A stretch of 64,000 nt of DNA from Nephrocerus scutellatus (taxonomy: Eukaryota > Arthropoda > Insecta > Diptera > Pipunculidae). Both the position numbers and the translations under genes were made by a program. Positions 21,623 to 32,639 of this stretch are shown piece by piece. Location of the stretch: contig OX352763.1 of NCBI GenBank assembly GCA_947095585.1, forward strand, positions 113,811,908-113,875,907. Direction: 5' to 3'. The notes under the pieces were generated by a model. It was given only the letters and a program-made list of their open reading frames with translations, did not search any database and was not told where the DNA came from. The first letter of the stretch is position 1. Each line of letters opens with the position of its first letter.

Positions 21623-21854
21623 AAATATTGTGCTTTATATAATGTTCTGGTACTTTATTTTTTAATTTCTACAATACAGTAGAAAAGATAGGAAATTTCT
21701 GGAAATTGTATATTTGGTATAAGTACACCATGTTTTTTGCGGAGAGTTAGTTTTTATTTGAAATTCAAACCAGACTACTTGAAAAGTACTTAAAAGTGAA
21801 TATTAGTGTTATTAGTGAATAATAAGTAATCACTAGTGTAAATTTGTGAACTTT

Positions 21855-22080
21855 TGCTTTTTAAATTCTCTATATTAACTTCGCGTGCCCGTGTATCTGT
21901 CTGTTTTTTTGTTTGTCCGTCTGTCGTGGAATCTTGCGATCAATTTATAACCCATTTCCAAAAGCCCGATTTTATTGATATTTTGACGACATGTGTATCT
22001 TCGATGACAAGACTTTCTGTAAACATTTGGAAGTGATCGGGTCCTAGTGCCTGATGCTCCCATATAGTTATTTTTAAAAT
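21855..22080. repeat. Dispersed repeat alpha
   Basis: It begins TTAAATTCTCTATATTAACT and continues with a CTGTCTG/TTTGTC pyrimidine-rich part, GTCGTGGAATCTTGCGATCA and CCCGATTTTATTGATA. The same order is found at 26,590-26,720, so the two copies can be aligned over at least 150 bases. No reading frame is shared between copies. Confidence 0.75.
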
Positions 22081-22129
22081 TTTCAATTCAAACAAATAGT
22101 TCTATACCCCGAAGCTTTTCGATTACAAA

Positions 22130-22310
22130 ACATGACGTATGACACACATCCATATCCACTCTCAAATCTGTATGAGCACACTTCTTGTGTGTCATACCAT
22201 ATGATAAAACTTAATATTTTAAGATTTTTGGCACGCTTGCATGTTCCTTGTCATCCACAGTTGAATCAGAGTGTCACACAAATTGTGTGACGAGCAAATA
22301 TGAGTGTGGC
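22130..22310. repeat. Inverted repeat with TGTGTGTCATAC arms
   Basis: GTATGACACAC at about 22,137 is answered by GTGTGTCATAC near 22,188, giving an 11-base stem around a loop of about 40 bases. A second, weaker GTGTCACAC/GTGTGAC pair follows at 22,270-22,290. This may be a small MITE or part of repeat alpha; no target duplication was seen. Confidence 0.4.
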
Positions 22311-22804
22311 TAGCACCGGTTAAGACAACGAATGATTTAAATACTTGGAAGCAAAGTAATTCGTACCAATTTAGGTGACACTAACATAACCCAAGTAATA
22401 CACAAAATCCCGACATAATTGCAGATGACTTTGTGTGATACTTGTATCAAAGCAGTTCCTATAAATGATCAGAGAAATCATAGAAAAGAATCTCTGAAAT
22501 GTCAGTTCTTGAGCAATAAGCTTCTGACTTATTGTAAACCTAGAGTTAACTGAAATGGAACTTTTCACCACAAAAACTAAGATACTGAGCTTTGTATTGT
22601 CCAATATTTGTGTTATTCTACTATGTTGTTAGTAAAACCTTTGCTTCCAGCCGGAGACGGTCATCAAGAAGTACACAAGCTTTATAACGAGTTTTTGCCG
22701 CGCTGGTCTTGTGACCGGCCATGGACAAAAAATACAAAAATCAGCAACGAAATATTTTTGACATAATGGAGACAACTGTAAAGGCGCTGTCAAACCGGCC
22801 TTAC

Positions 22805-23776
22805 AGTCATGTCCGATGCGTCAAAAATATTTTGCCATTCTGAAGTCTTCGGGTATGAGTGTGATATTTTGAAAAGGACTTCTATTGGATTTAAAGAATT
22901 TGTCTGCATAGAACTATCGTCCATCGAACTCACCTTATTATCCTTAGTTTTCCCGCGACTAGAATGTGTTGTCGGGACATCGGAATCCCATTCCGAACTT
23001 AGGTCATCACTCGATGCGTAACCATAATCCCGTGGCATTGGTACTTCAAGTAATGACTTCGAGTATTGTGCATAGCCGGGGCTGAGCGTGCTAGACGAAG
23101 GTGATGGTGATCTGCGCGATAAAAGTTGCTTACGAAGTCCCCCTTCACATTGACCGATTCGTTCAATCACGCCATCGCTATTATCTATCCGATGTTTTCG
23201 TACCAAAAAATTATCGCCGCCACCGAATATTTCCTCTCCATACAACCCGCCAGCACTGGGTAATATAGTTGTGGTTGTCTGAGTGGCTCCACCCGATTCC
23301 GGCGGTGATGTAATCGATATACCATGCGCTTGTGCAAATGCTTTGCTGCATTTTCTCGAATGCGGAAAACTTCCGCTGGACTTTTTACGTAATGCCTTTT
23401 TATAAAGTTTTGCCGACGTCATTGTTGTCGTCGGTGTTAGCAGACCCGGTGAGGAACCCGATGACATTTGATCACGATCCACATCGGCATACCCTTCCTC
23501 ATCGGCGATGTCATCTTCATCGTTATCGTCTGACTGCAATGCGGCGCTATATGGTGACTCCTCGCTGCCATTATCTGCACCAACTGCAATTCCGCCGTTA
23601 TCCTCATCACCGTCTTCGTTAAATTTAATTTTATGTACATCCTCTGGCGCTACATCCGGATAATGTAATAATTTTACTGTAACTTTGTTGCCAGCCTCGT
23701 TGTAATAAACTTCCTTGGCGCTCATTTTATCAAAATCTTCGTAAATTCTCACTTGCGGAAATGCGCAAATAGACAT
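22805..23776 (-). CDS. Likely host-gene coding exon, acidic/serine-rich protein of unknown function
   Basis: A 324-codon open frame runs on the minus strand from an ATG at 23,776 with A at -3. The first 45 residues look structured and conserved (RIYEDFDKMSAKEVYYNEAG, then VTVKLLHYPD). They are followed by acidic low-complexity runs (residues about 55-105), serine/threonine-rich and basic stretches, RRSPSPSSSTLSPG around residue 225-240 and a final SYPKTSEWQNIFDASDMT. At 22,804 a GTAAGG donor follows an intact codon, so the exon ends in phase 0; the stop a few codons beyond would belong to the intron. No transposon motif is present, and the codon use is smoother than in the surrounding relics. 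It could also begin upstream through a splice acceptor. I do not recognise the family. Nuclear or cytoskeletal scaffold roles are only guesses from composition. Confidence 0.7.
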
Positions 23777-24299
23777 TTTCAAGGGAAAATTGAAAGGGGT
23801 GTCGTTGTCACTTGCACTCACACATAAACACACTGTGTGTGTTTTTTTTTGAAAATTTTTTAAGAACTTAAATTAAGAACCTTAGTTAGTTGTACAATTA
23901 AAGGAATTCACTTTGTTGGTGCTTTCGGTGTCCGGAATAAAGTGCTAACTTCACATTCATACATTAAAGTTGCTTGGTATCTGATCATTATTTTTATCTT
24001 GTCGGGAGTTTTTTTTTACTTCAATATATTTTTTTTGTTACCAAATATTAACAAAAAATAATTTTCATGAGCGTCATGGCTCTCTTTGTTCACTGATGTA
24101 CTACGTTGGAAGAAAAAAATGCATAATGTAGTTTCAGATACTTTTCGATATCTAAAAGTACATCTCGATGTATTGTAGGTTATTTTTGTATCTTAATAAT
24201 ATCCGATGATTTGTTTCTTTTAAATTGTCATCATAATAAAGTAATTTTATTTTTAAATAATGGGAATTCATACTAAACGAGTTATTAATATTAAATTTA

Positions 24300-25165
24300 G
24301 TAGATGTATGCGACTGGTAAAACGGGAGCAGATACAGATACAAATACAGATGCACATACAGATACACATACAGATACAGATACAAATACATATATAAATA
24401 CAGACACAGATACATGTTCAGATACAGATGCAGATACGGATACAAATAAAGATACAGTTACATATACAGATACACAGTTGAGGTACAGAAACAGATACAG
24501 ATACGGATACAGATAAAGATACAGATTCATATACATATACAGATACAGATTCGGATACAGATACAGATACAAATACAGATACAGATACAGAAACAGATAC
24601 AGATACAGATACATATACAGATATAGATACAGACACAGATACAGATACAGATACAGATACAGATACAGATACAGATACAGATACAGATACAGATACAGAT
24701 ACAGATACAGATACAGATACAGATACAGATACAGATACAGATACAGATATAGATATAGATACAGATACAGATACAGATATAGATATAGATACAGATGAGG
24801 TACAGAAACAGATAAAGAAACAGATACAGATACAGAGACATATACATATACAGATACAGATTCGGATACAGATACAGACACAGATCAAGATACACACACA
24901 GATACAGATACAGATACATATAAATATACAGATACAGTTACAGTTACAGTTACAGTTGCAGATACAGATACAGATACAGATACAGATGCTGATATAGATA
25001 CAGATACAGATACAGATACAAATACAAATACAGATACAAATACAGATAAAGATACAGATACAGATACAGATACAGATACAGATACAGATGCAGAATCAGA
25101 CACAGATAATGATACAAATACAAATCATATACAGTTACAGATACAGATACAGATACATTTAAATG
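24300..25165. repeat. GATACA hexanucleotide array, about 860 bp
   Basis: The plus strand is an almost continuous run of GATACA with interruptions such as GATGCA, GATTCG, GTTACA and GGTACAGAAACA. The purest part is 24,590-24,790. On the minus strand it opens three long frames of VS, LY or CI dipeptides, which are artefacts of the hexamer. The array lies about 530 bases upstream of the putative exon at 22,805-23,776 in the direction of that gene. Confidence 0.95.
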
Positions 25166-26585
25166 AATTCATGACAACAATCTACTCTTAACAATAACTT
25201 ATTATACCTGATCCCCATTTATTGCGGATAAAACATAACCAAGACATAAAAGGTGCATTTATTTTATTTTAATTAAAGTTCTATAGTTTGGCTATCATCT
25301 GGCGCGGAACGTCATCAAAGTTATCAGCGGTATTGATGTTCTGGCTACATGTAAGTACTCACATAAACGTCTACGGCTATCGATTGCGATCTGCGAATTG
25401 TTAAATATACAAGTATTTAAGTCAGTTAAACACTAACTGCTTCTTTAAATAGACATAGCATAGGTGTTATCAGTTCTAACATCGTCCAACATTGGAATTA
25501 GTTGCGCGTTAATTGAGTAAATATGGAGATAGAGATGAAACTGATAGCTAGATTATTGTGGATGACATCGGCTCGAAATCGGGACAGGTGCAGGCCAACA
25601 CCGAATCCTGTTAATAGAACCAAATATGATGATGGTAGTCTTTGGTATCTGCATCTTTGAATCTAGTTGTTATTTTAAGGCATAATTGGCATCTTATATT
25701 AGAACGTGTTTCTTATGTTCAGAACAGAACAGAACCGCACCGGCGGCCACCGCGATGTTTGATCGCACTTCATAACTTACAAAATTTCAAAAAAGTCTTA
25801 CAATCCTCCATGTACCTATTGGCTATGTCACTCATGCACAAAGTGGTTCTAAAACTATTATGAAATATCATCACAAACAAAGGTTATGACCAGTTTACTT
25901 TGACAGTAGTATAGAATTTTTTTGACCTGTGAGGGCGAATTGTTTGTTGTTCTACAATAATTCTAACCAATTCATGATCTATACAAAAGAAATGAAAATT
26001 CAAAAACAGGCCTACATTAATTAGATTTTTTTCAAAACTTCCAAAGTCGTCAATTAGCCTGTCTATACTCAACCGACGCTATTAAAAACCATTTAGCAAT
26101 CAATTATTTTCAAATGTTATTTGTTTAAATGCAATGCGTTAGTTTAATTAAGAGATAGATACACCATCTAACAATGTCAAGAATTTCATTCAAGCAAACA
26201 TTCGGTGCTACGGTACACTCGAACAACATACTAACACCGTATTTAAGCACCGATCGAACCGCTCTCGCTATTTATCCAAATTTAGCGAAATAAATTGCTG
26301 TACGCTGTATGTTACCGTAGTACGAGGTGTGAATTTTAAGTGTGAACAACAATTTCGCAGTCGTCGAAATTTCGCAATTGAAAACCCCCAACACAAAAAC
26401 AACCAAAAAAATCTATAAACGAACAGAAATATTTATTTTTTGATGAAGCACACAAGCATTTTGAAATAATGTCACGCTACTAGCAGTAGGTGCTGAATTT
26501 TTATAAATCGAATAATGAAGTTATTGGTTTAGAAGTTAATTTTATATAGGAAATTAGTTGTTTGCCCTCTTTTAAACTTTTTTTT
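25166..26585. other. No gene seen
   Basis: AT-rich DNA between the hexamer array and repeat alpha. Small open frames, such as the one at 25,642-25,863, show no motif. Confidence 0.5.
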
Positions 26586-26589
26586 TGTT

Positions 26590-26839
26590 AAATTCTCTAT
26601 ATTAACTTTGCCTATCCGTGTGTTTGTTTGCTGGTTTGTCGTGGAATCTTGCGATCAATTTTTAAACCACTTCCCAAAGTCCGATTTCATTGAAACTTTA
26701 CACACATGCATATCTCCGATGACAAAACTTTCAATTAAAATTTGGGCCTCGGGGTGGGTCGGGGGGCTTCCATACAAATATTATACAAAAGTTACCCGAT
26801 TTTCTTCAAATTTTATATACATGAGTATCTCCGATGGAC
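26590..26839. repeat. Dispersed repeat alpha, left part, split by a SINE
   Basis: It has the same order as at 21,855: TTAAATTCTCTATATTAACT, then GTCGTGGAATCTTGCGATCA and later AAGTTACCCGATTTTCTTCA. It ends in TATCTCCGATGGAC, which is duplicated on the other side of the inserted SINE (27,121-27,134). Confidence 0.75.
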
Positions 26840-27120
26840 GGCGTGGCTCAGTTGAAGTGCATATGGCTGCTTTCAGGGTTCAGGTTCGAATCCCAGCAAC
26901 ACCAAAAGTATTTTTCACGGTGTCCCACCTCTCGCGAATGGGTGACAAACGCTCCGAGAGTAATAACTTGTCACGTCAAGTTTCTCAATTCGCCGTTCGG
27001 ATCCGGCCTTAAATTGTAGGTCCCTTCTATTTGTGTACAAAAATTAACATGCGCAGCACAAATGGTCGCGAGAAGTTAGGTCTTGGACTGCAATGGTCTG
27101 TCGCGCCGAATATTATTATT
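26840..27120 (+). mobile_element. tRNA-derived SINE, copy 2, with 14-bp target duplication
   Basis: The A box lies in GGCGTGGCTCAGTTG at 26,840 and the B box in CAGGTTCGAATCCC at about 26,880. The body matches the other copies (CACGGTGTCCCACCTCTCGC, TTAAATTGTAGGTCCC), and the 3' end is TCGCGCCGAATATTATTATT. The flanks TATCTCCGATGGAC (26,826-26,839) and TATCTCCAATGGAC (27,121-27,134) differ at one base and mark the insertion into repeat alpha. Confidence 0.9.
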
Positions 27121-27260
27121 TATCTCCAATGGACAGCACTTCTTATAAAAATTGATCCGATTTTCTGCAAATTTTATACACATGTGCATCTCCGTTCGAC
27201 AACACTTTTCGTAAAAATTGTTGGGGTCGTGAGGACCCCATACAAATTTTTTAAAAACAT
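27121..27260. repeat. Dispersed repeat alpha, right part
   Basis: It continues after the SINE with ATTGATCCGATTTTCTGCAA and ACACATGTGCATCTCCG, then a GGGGTCGTGAGGACCCCATA stretch. The last resembles the GGGCTTCCATAC segment in other copies. It ends near 27,260. Confidence 0.65.
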
Positions 27261-27429
27261 TTTAATCTGTCTAAGTGCGAGTCGCTCAACGGCAGCTCTG
27301 GAAAAGCTGCTGGGGCTCCCACCACTGCACTTACATGTCAGAAGCTAGGCTGGATCAAGAGCCGTTAAACTAAAAATGTGCAACCAAATAAAAGCAAACA
27401 AGCCAGGACATACTAGCATCATTACCAAA

Positions 27430-27900
27430 ATACATTTGGAAAATAAAACTGTCCAATCACCTGACTTAATAATAAAAACGACTAACTTCCAAAAGGTCCA
27501 TACTTTTTTTTTTTTAATAATTCGCGCACGCGTAAAGGGGTTCGCACGCTTATAATGCTCGGCTAAATGATAAGCATTTAAGGCGACACGAGTATTGTGG
27601 CTAAATTCAAGGAGTTGTGGCATGCAACTGGCTATTTCTCTTGAGCATCGCTGGTGAAAGAAGTGATAAAATAGTGACAAGCTGGAAACGTTCCTGCGGT
27701 GTTCAAGCAAATCTATTGATTTCACAATGTTTTCGTCACCGATAAGTTTCATCGCACGGTTTTGTATTCTTTCTAGCTGATGGAAGGTAGTTTTAGGCGC
27801 ACCAGACCAGATATGTCAATTGTACTCAAGTTGAGGGCGAATAAAAGCCAGATCCGAGGGAGGAAATATTTCTTTCACCGGGTTAGAAAAGCTTAGCATT
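27430..27900 (-). mobile_element. LINE D C-terminal fragment
   Basis: From about 27,840 down, the minus strand reads LWSGAPKTTFHQLERIQNRA, MKLIGDENIVKSIDLLEHRR and NVSSLSLFYHFFHQRCSREI. CMPQLLEFSHNTRVALNAYH follows to about 27,570. The LEHRRNV.SL.LFY block is the well-conserved region after the polymerase in jockey-like LINEs. A close relative lies at 57,470-57,690. It is a 5'-truncated copy. Confidence 0.85.
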
Positions 27901-27954
27901 TCGCAGCATTTTTGGCGAAAATTGCGTACAAAATTAGGTCACAATGAAGCACCA

Positions 27955-28870
27955 ACTGACAACAGTATGAGGAAATTTGTAAATAAAGCTCGTTCGACTG
28001 GCGTGTTAATAGACACGATAGACACGTTCCGCATCGCCGTCCAGCTCGTTCGATGGAAATATAGCTGTTGTAGCTGAAAGTGTGCGTCAATATCCGAGCA
28101 TCTCAATCTGTTATCGTTCACAAGAATTGAACATCAGCGATAGGACTTGGCGAAGAATTTTACACAAAGACCTCGGTATTAAGGTCAAAAAAGTCCGATT
28201 GATTCAAGAAATGAAGGCAGTTGAACATCCATTGCGTTTTCGCTTCGCTGAATTGGCCAATTATCGGTTGGAATAAGATGAGCTTTTTTATCAAAAAAGT
28301 CCATTTTTACTTCGGCAGTTATGTGAACAAGCAATTATTTGGGTTACCCTAAATCTACACATGACAATTGAGAAGGCAAAAAGAGTGATTGTTGGACTGT
28401 GGAATATGGTCCAAAGGCATCATAGGGCTATTTTTCTTCGAAAATTAGCAAGGAAATTAACATTCAATGGCGACAATTATCGTGCCAGGTTAACTGACCT
28501 TTTATTCCCTACGATTGAAGAGTAAGACTTGGCCGATATTTGGTTTTAACAGAACGGCGCCACTGCTCACACAGGCAACGATACAATCGCCGTTTTGTGG
28601 CACATCTTCGAAAATCGCATTATCAGCCGAAATAGCGATGTTCACTGGCCACCTAGGAGCTTCGCTTACACTCCGTTGGAATATTATTTCTAGGTCGCCG
28701 TCAAAGACAAATGTTATGCTAATCATCTGGCACGATTGAGGTTTAAATGACACAATTAAAGGGACTATTGGCGAATTAGAGGTTTAACCGACGGAAAATG
28801 TACCGAAAAATTGGGTCGATAGAATGCAGATCCAGCCAAGGCAATCATTTGAAAGAAATAGTATTCCATT
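27955..28870 (+). pseudogene. Second lineage of DD41D-type transposase, heavily decayed
   Basis: The plus strand reads RRHRPARSME-type sequence near 28,035 and AESVRQYPSISICYRSQELN at 28,075-28,130. ISDRTWRRILHKDLGIKVKK and IQEMKAVEHPLRFRFAE follow to about 28,255. After shifts, the second catalytic block is IWF.QNGATAHTGNDTIAVL at about 28,535-28,595 and the third is WPPRSFAYTPLEYYF at about 28,645-28,690. Counting between the expected catalytic positions again gives 41 residues. In this copy they are asparagine and glutamate instead of aspartate, and several stops lie between. It differs enough from the copy at 15,419 to be a separate subfamily. Confidence 0.82.
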
Positions 28871-28974
28871 ATTAATCGGAAGGAATACTCCCGAAAATAA
28901 TGTACTAGTCATTTAAAAATTTTGTTTTTTTTATTTTTATGTCCAACTTTCAATGAATATCTTTGTGATCGTTT

Positions 28975-29940
28975 TGTAAATTTTGAGAGTCTTTTGTAGA
29001 TCTTTTGAGGGCCTTTTGCTGGTCTTTTGGATGTCCTTCGATGTCCTTTGTGGGACTTTTGAGGTATTTTGGGGATCTTTTGAAAGTTTTTTGTAAGACC
29101 TTTGATGATCTTTTGGGTTTTTTTTAAAGATTCTTATACGATTCTATTGTTGGCCCTTTGGGGTTTTTTTTTGAGTTCTTCTGGGGATATTATGGGAGTC
29201 TTTTGAGGGTCTTTTGAGGGTCTTTTGGAGGGTATTTTGTGATTTCTTTATGGTCTTTCGAAGGTCTTTTTATGGTTCTTTTCAGGGTTTTTGGTGTCTT
29301 TTTGGGGACTTTTAGGGAGTCTTTTGAGGGTGTTTCGGGAAGTGTTTTAAGGGTTCTTTGTGAATATTTGACAGAATAGTCGTATTTTTAAATCTCGGGA
29401 GAATCTCAAGCGAGAATTGCTCAATACTCAAAATACTCAATGGAAATGGTCTTCTGAGGGTCTTTTGAAGGTTTTCGGGGGTCTTTCGAGGGTCTCTTGA
29501 GGATCTTTTTGGGTTCTTTAATGATTTTTTGGATGACTTTTATGATTATTTTGGGGAGTCTTTTCGGCAGTCTTTTGAGGAGTCTTTTGGGGAGTTTTTG
29601 ACGATCCATCTAGATTCTATTGGGGGTATTTTAAAAGTGTTTTGGGGAGTCTTTTAAGGGTCCTTTGTGGGTCTTTTGAGGATCTTTTTGAGGTCTTTTG
29701 AGGATCTTTTGAAGGTGTTTGGAGGTCCTTTGAGGGTCTTTTGAGGATCTTTTGGTGGTCTTTTATGATTCTTTCGATTATCCATTTGGTGGCCTTTTAA
29801 GGGTCTTTTAGGGGTCATTTTGGAGTCTTTTCTGGGTTTTCTGGGGTCTTCTGCGGGTTTTTTTGAGGGTCTCTTGTGATTCTTTTGGCGGTCTTAGGGG
29901 TCTTTTGATGGTCGTTTTGGGGTCTTTTGGAGATCTTTTT
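28975..29940. repeat. 11-bp minisatellite (TCTTTTGAGGG type), array 2
   Basis: Close to 90 irregular units of an 11-base motif, TCTTTTGAGGG with variants such as TCTTTTGGGGA and TCCTTTGAGGG. A non-repeat island lies at about 29,360-29,440. On the minus strand the array reads as lysine/proline peptide (KDPRKPSKDPQK). It lies between a decayed transposase (left) and a Helitron scrap (right). Confidence 0.92.
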
Positions 29941-29944
29941 GCTC

Positions 29945-30190
29945 ACAACATCAAAGAAGTTACACGCACTATTTTATATTTCTTTTGTTGTCTGGCGCGT
30001 AAAAACACAACGCTGATGGTTTTCCGACACTGGAATAGGCGACATACAATTGACCATGGAAGCATAGATTTTCAAGATTTTCAAACTGATTTGTTTATTT
30101 TAAAATTGCGAATGCAAACCGCAACCGAAACTGCAAGCGCTTAATGTCTAATGGCCTGTCTGTCGGAATCATTGGGACGCGTTGACAGAT
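29945..30190 (-). mobile_element. Helitron helicase C-terminal fragment
   Basis: From about 30,130 the minus strand reads LQFRLRFAFAI, then after small shifts SLKILKI / FENLENLCFHGQLYVAYSSV and GKPSALCFYAPDNKRNIK to about 29,960. The order (LQFP.R.AFA, a SL core, CF.HGQLYVA.SRVGKPS.L and YAPDN) is the end of the Pif1-like helicase of Helitrons. That helicase unwinds DNA during rolling-circle transposition. Only about 70 residues remain, with shifts, and neither the Rep domain nor clear element ends were seen. Confidence 0.75.
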
Positions 30191-30830
30191 CGCAAAAGAA
30201 ATACCGTGCTAATGGATCACCTAACAAGTGACATTTGCGCATATAGCCCCAATCTATTGGAATAGAAATGAAATAACGACTTTTGTTGGGCAGATCGAGA
30301 ATCAACACAAATTTAATTTTATTTTAATTTAGTCTGGAATGTGTTTTTCCAGAGTTTTCATTTGAGTTATTTCCCCAAAAAATATCCATTTTATCGTTTT
30401 CCAAATTTTCTCGAATTTTCTTTTGCTCTATTTCGTTTCTATCGTCAGTTATGATCGAGAGTGCATACAAAAATTATGATCTCTGCTGTTTGTCCGAATT
30501 CTCCGATCCTCCTTTGTAATTGTCTTTCTTTCCCGGGACCATAACGAACAAAACAAAAAAAGAATTACTCAAATCCATCGTTCGAATCGTGTGTTATGGT
30601 CGCAGTTTATACAAAAATCCCATGGAAAGCAGCACTTTCAGTTTTTTCCGAACTTTCCAAATTTTCGGGCAACTTTTCTCAAATTTTCTACTCATAAACC
30701 TTATTCGGACTATGTTCGTCATAGTAGTATAAAATAAAAATGAGCCAAATCGGTCCAGCCGTTCTTAAGTGATGCGGTTACCAACGACCAGCATTTAATT
30801 TTTATGTACTCGTATACGATACGAACTAAA
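30191..30830. other. Non-coding repeat-like sequence after the Helitron scrap
   Basis: The stretch ends with GAGCCAAATCGGTCCAGCCG and TTCTTAAGTGATGCGGTTAC, a phrase I recognise as frequent in insect dispersed repeats, although its class is unclear. No reading frame is supported. It may be Helitron 5'-side or repeat alpha/beta-related sequence. Confidence 0.35.
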
Positions 30831-31177
30831 AGTTGACGCACTCTTTACTATCGAACAGTGTAGGCAAACTTTTTCTCAAATAACTCGTATGCAATTCTGG
30901 AGAATTCTTAAAATTGACGCTAATGTGTCTACAGCTCAATATACCAACCAATATACAATGGTAAGGGGAGATATGAATTTGAAAAGTGACTACTGACAAA
31001 ATATTATCTTGGGCATATGTCGGGCAGGTTGTAATAGTTGCTCCAACACTTGCGAACGTCATCAGTTTAGCCAGCAGCAGGAGTTTAATATCGCACATGA
31101 TATTATTTTGTTAAGCTCCGTTGGAACATTGCATGCTGGCCACCTCGACCAAGCGCATTCATCACTGATATCATAAA

Positions 31178-31436
31178 TCATGCACAAGTGATAGGTGCAT
31201 TGCCATATGCCATGTTGGACAAAATGTCAAGCAACAAACAGCCTTTCATCGCATCATCACATCGGGTAGACATAAGAATTACATTACAGTATGACCGGTG
31301 GAAGTATTTCTCACAAAATGTCATCAACTCAGGGGAAACATTTTTAGGCGATTATGCCAGCCACTAGCTGGGCCGGCGACAATTCGGCCAAAAGGTTGAA
31401 AATTAAAATCACAGCCAGTAGCAGATATTTCCTCAT
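31178..31436 (-). pseudogene. Broken frame for a small secreted cysteine-containing peptide
   Basis: From the ATG at 31,436 the minus strand gives MRKYLLLAVILIFNLLAELS, a good signal peptide, then PAQLVAGIIA and a TAA. One base out of phase the frame continues KNVSPELMTFCEKYFHRSYC, ILMSTRCDDAMKGCLLL and AYGNAPITCA before a stop at 31,178. Together this would be about 85 residues with five cysteines after the signal. The join needs a one-base shift in the AAAAA run near 31,345. It could be a young pseudogene, a sequencing error or a short intron. No family is recognised. Confidence 0.35.
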
Positions 31437-31478
31437 TTGGAGAAACAAGGAGCAGTGCAATTAATCTATCAGCTCACT

Positions 31479-32024
31479 TTAAATCAGAGACAAAAAAAAA
31501 CCCTCAAGCGAAACCAAGGATTTTTTTTCCTTTTCAAAATTAGGCGCAGGTAGGCAAACACATGACACAACACACTCGCGCTGGAGGTTCAAATATGGCA
31601 AACCATGTTCGATATTAACATTATGGACTTTTGCAATTATGTTAGCACCACCTTTAGTGCAAAACTTTTGTAACCGGCACGTTCTGTACGGAGCGTACCA
31701 CCAACACCACAATTGGCGGCTGAATAAATTATATTTGGACCAAAATTTCTGCGGTGAAAAAATGCGTCGGTTGGCTAAGAACATCTCATGATGTCCAGAC
31801 GCATTCAATTTACCATCGCAGGTGACACAACGAGCGTTTACATAAGAGTACATTGTGCGTCGTGTAGATACGTTTCGTTCACTTACGACTCTTTGTATGC
31901 ACTCGAAGCAAACATGGTCGCCACCGGCTATTGCTACCGAATTGCCAAATATGGTGTAAACACACACGGTGGTTGGTTGGTTGGTTGGTTGGTTGGTTGG
32001 TGCTGCAGAAGTTTTGATGGACAA
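31479..32024 (-). CDS. 181-codon open frame, unknown, doubtful
   Basis: An uninterrupted minus-strand frame begins inside the GGTT microsatellite (NQPTNQPTNQP) and runs to 31,479. It contains many cysteines and aromatic residues (for example LWCWWYAPYRTCRLQKFC). It lies 40 bases upstream of the signal-peptide frame on the same strand. No domain is recognised, and its start within a microsatellite weakens the case. It may be an exon or a chance frame. Confidence 0.2.
   Translation of the reverse strand: MSIKTSAAPTNQPTNQPTTVCVYTIFGNSVAIAGGDHVCFECIQRVVSERNVSTRRTMYSYVNARCVTCDGKLNASGHHEMFLANRRIFSPQKFWSKYNLFSRQLWCWWYAPYRTCRLQKFCTKGGANIIAKVHNVNIEHGLPYLNLQRECVVSCVCLPAPNFEKEKKSLVSLEGFFLSLI
31968..32001. 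repeat. GGTT microsatellite
   Basis: Eight tandem copies of GGTT with one imperfect start. Confidence 0.9.
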
Positions 32025-32639
32025 CTAGCTGCTTGTCCAATTCACCAAAGGAGGACCGATTTTGTGGTGTGACATGCGTTGCTTTTAAGTCGAGCAGACA
32101 GCTCACAATCTTATTGGAACAAATTTTTTTCTTAAAATACGAAAAAAAAATAGACAGAGTACTACAAATTACCATGCGAGTTGCGAATGACAATTTTTTT
32201 TAGGATTCAATTGGAGTTTGGCGATTTCATAAGATATTATTAACGAATTGAGTGAGATCTGGAGTACAGACAGGCTCATGTAAAGTACCAAAAAGCAAAC
32301 TTACCGGCGCTGCAAAAAAGACAGCTGCTCGTGAACTCTGCGAGCACCCAAGGTGAAAGGAGTACCAGGTTTTCCAAAAGAAAAAGAAAAACCAAGAAAA
32401 TACATTGAGAGAGGGATAATGTCCGGAAGATTTACCAAATGATAAAAAGAACATGCCAACGGCAGAAACCCCGAACAAAAACTTGTCGATATATGGAAGA
32501 AAACATCGTAGAGGAATCACAGTCAGTGCTGAGACAGACCACTTCTGCAGATTGCTGAACGGCTGTAAAGATTAACATTCCACTGAAATGGTAGAACGAA
32601 CGATTCAATCTGGAAGATGACAGCCAAAACTTCCGCCTA

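Noticed and set aside
24297..25103. Minus-strand open frames rich in VS, LY or CI dipeptides
   Set aside because: All three frames stay open because the GATACA hexamer contains no stop in those phases; no start context or non-repeat flank supports a protein.
29421..29609. Lysine- and proline-rich 62-residue frame
   Set aside because: Entirely made of the 11-bp minisatellite read on the minus strand.
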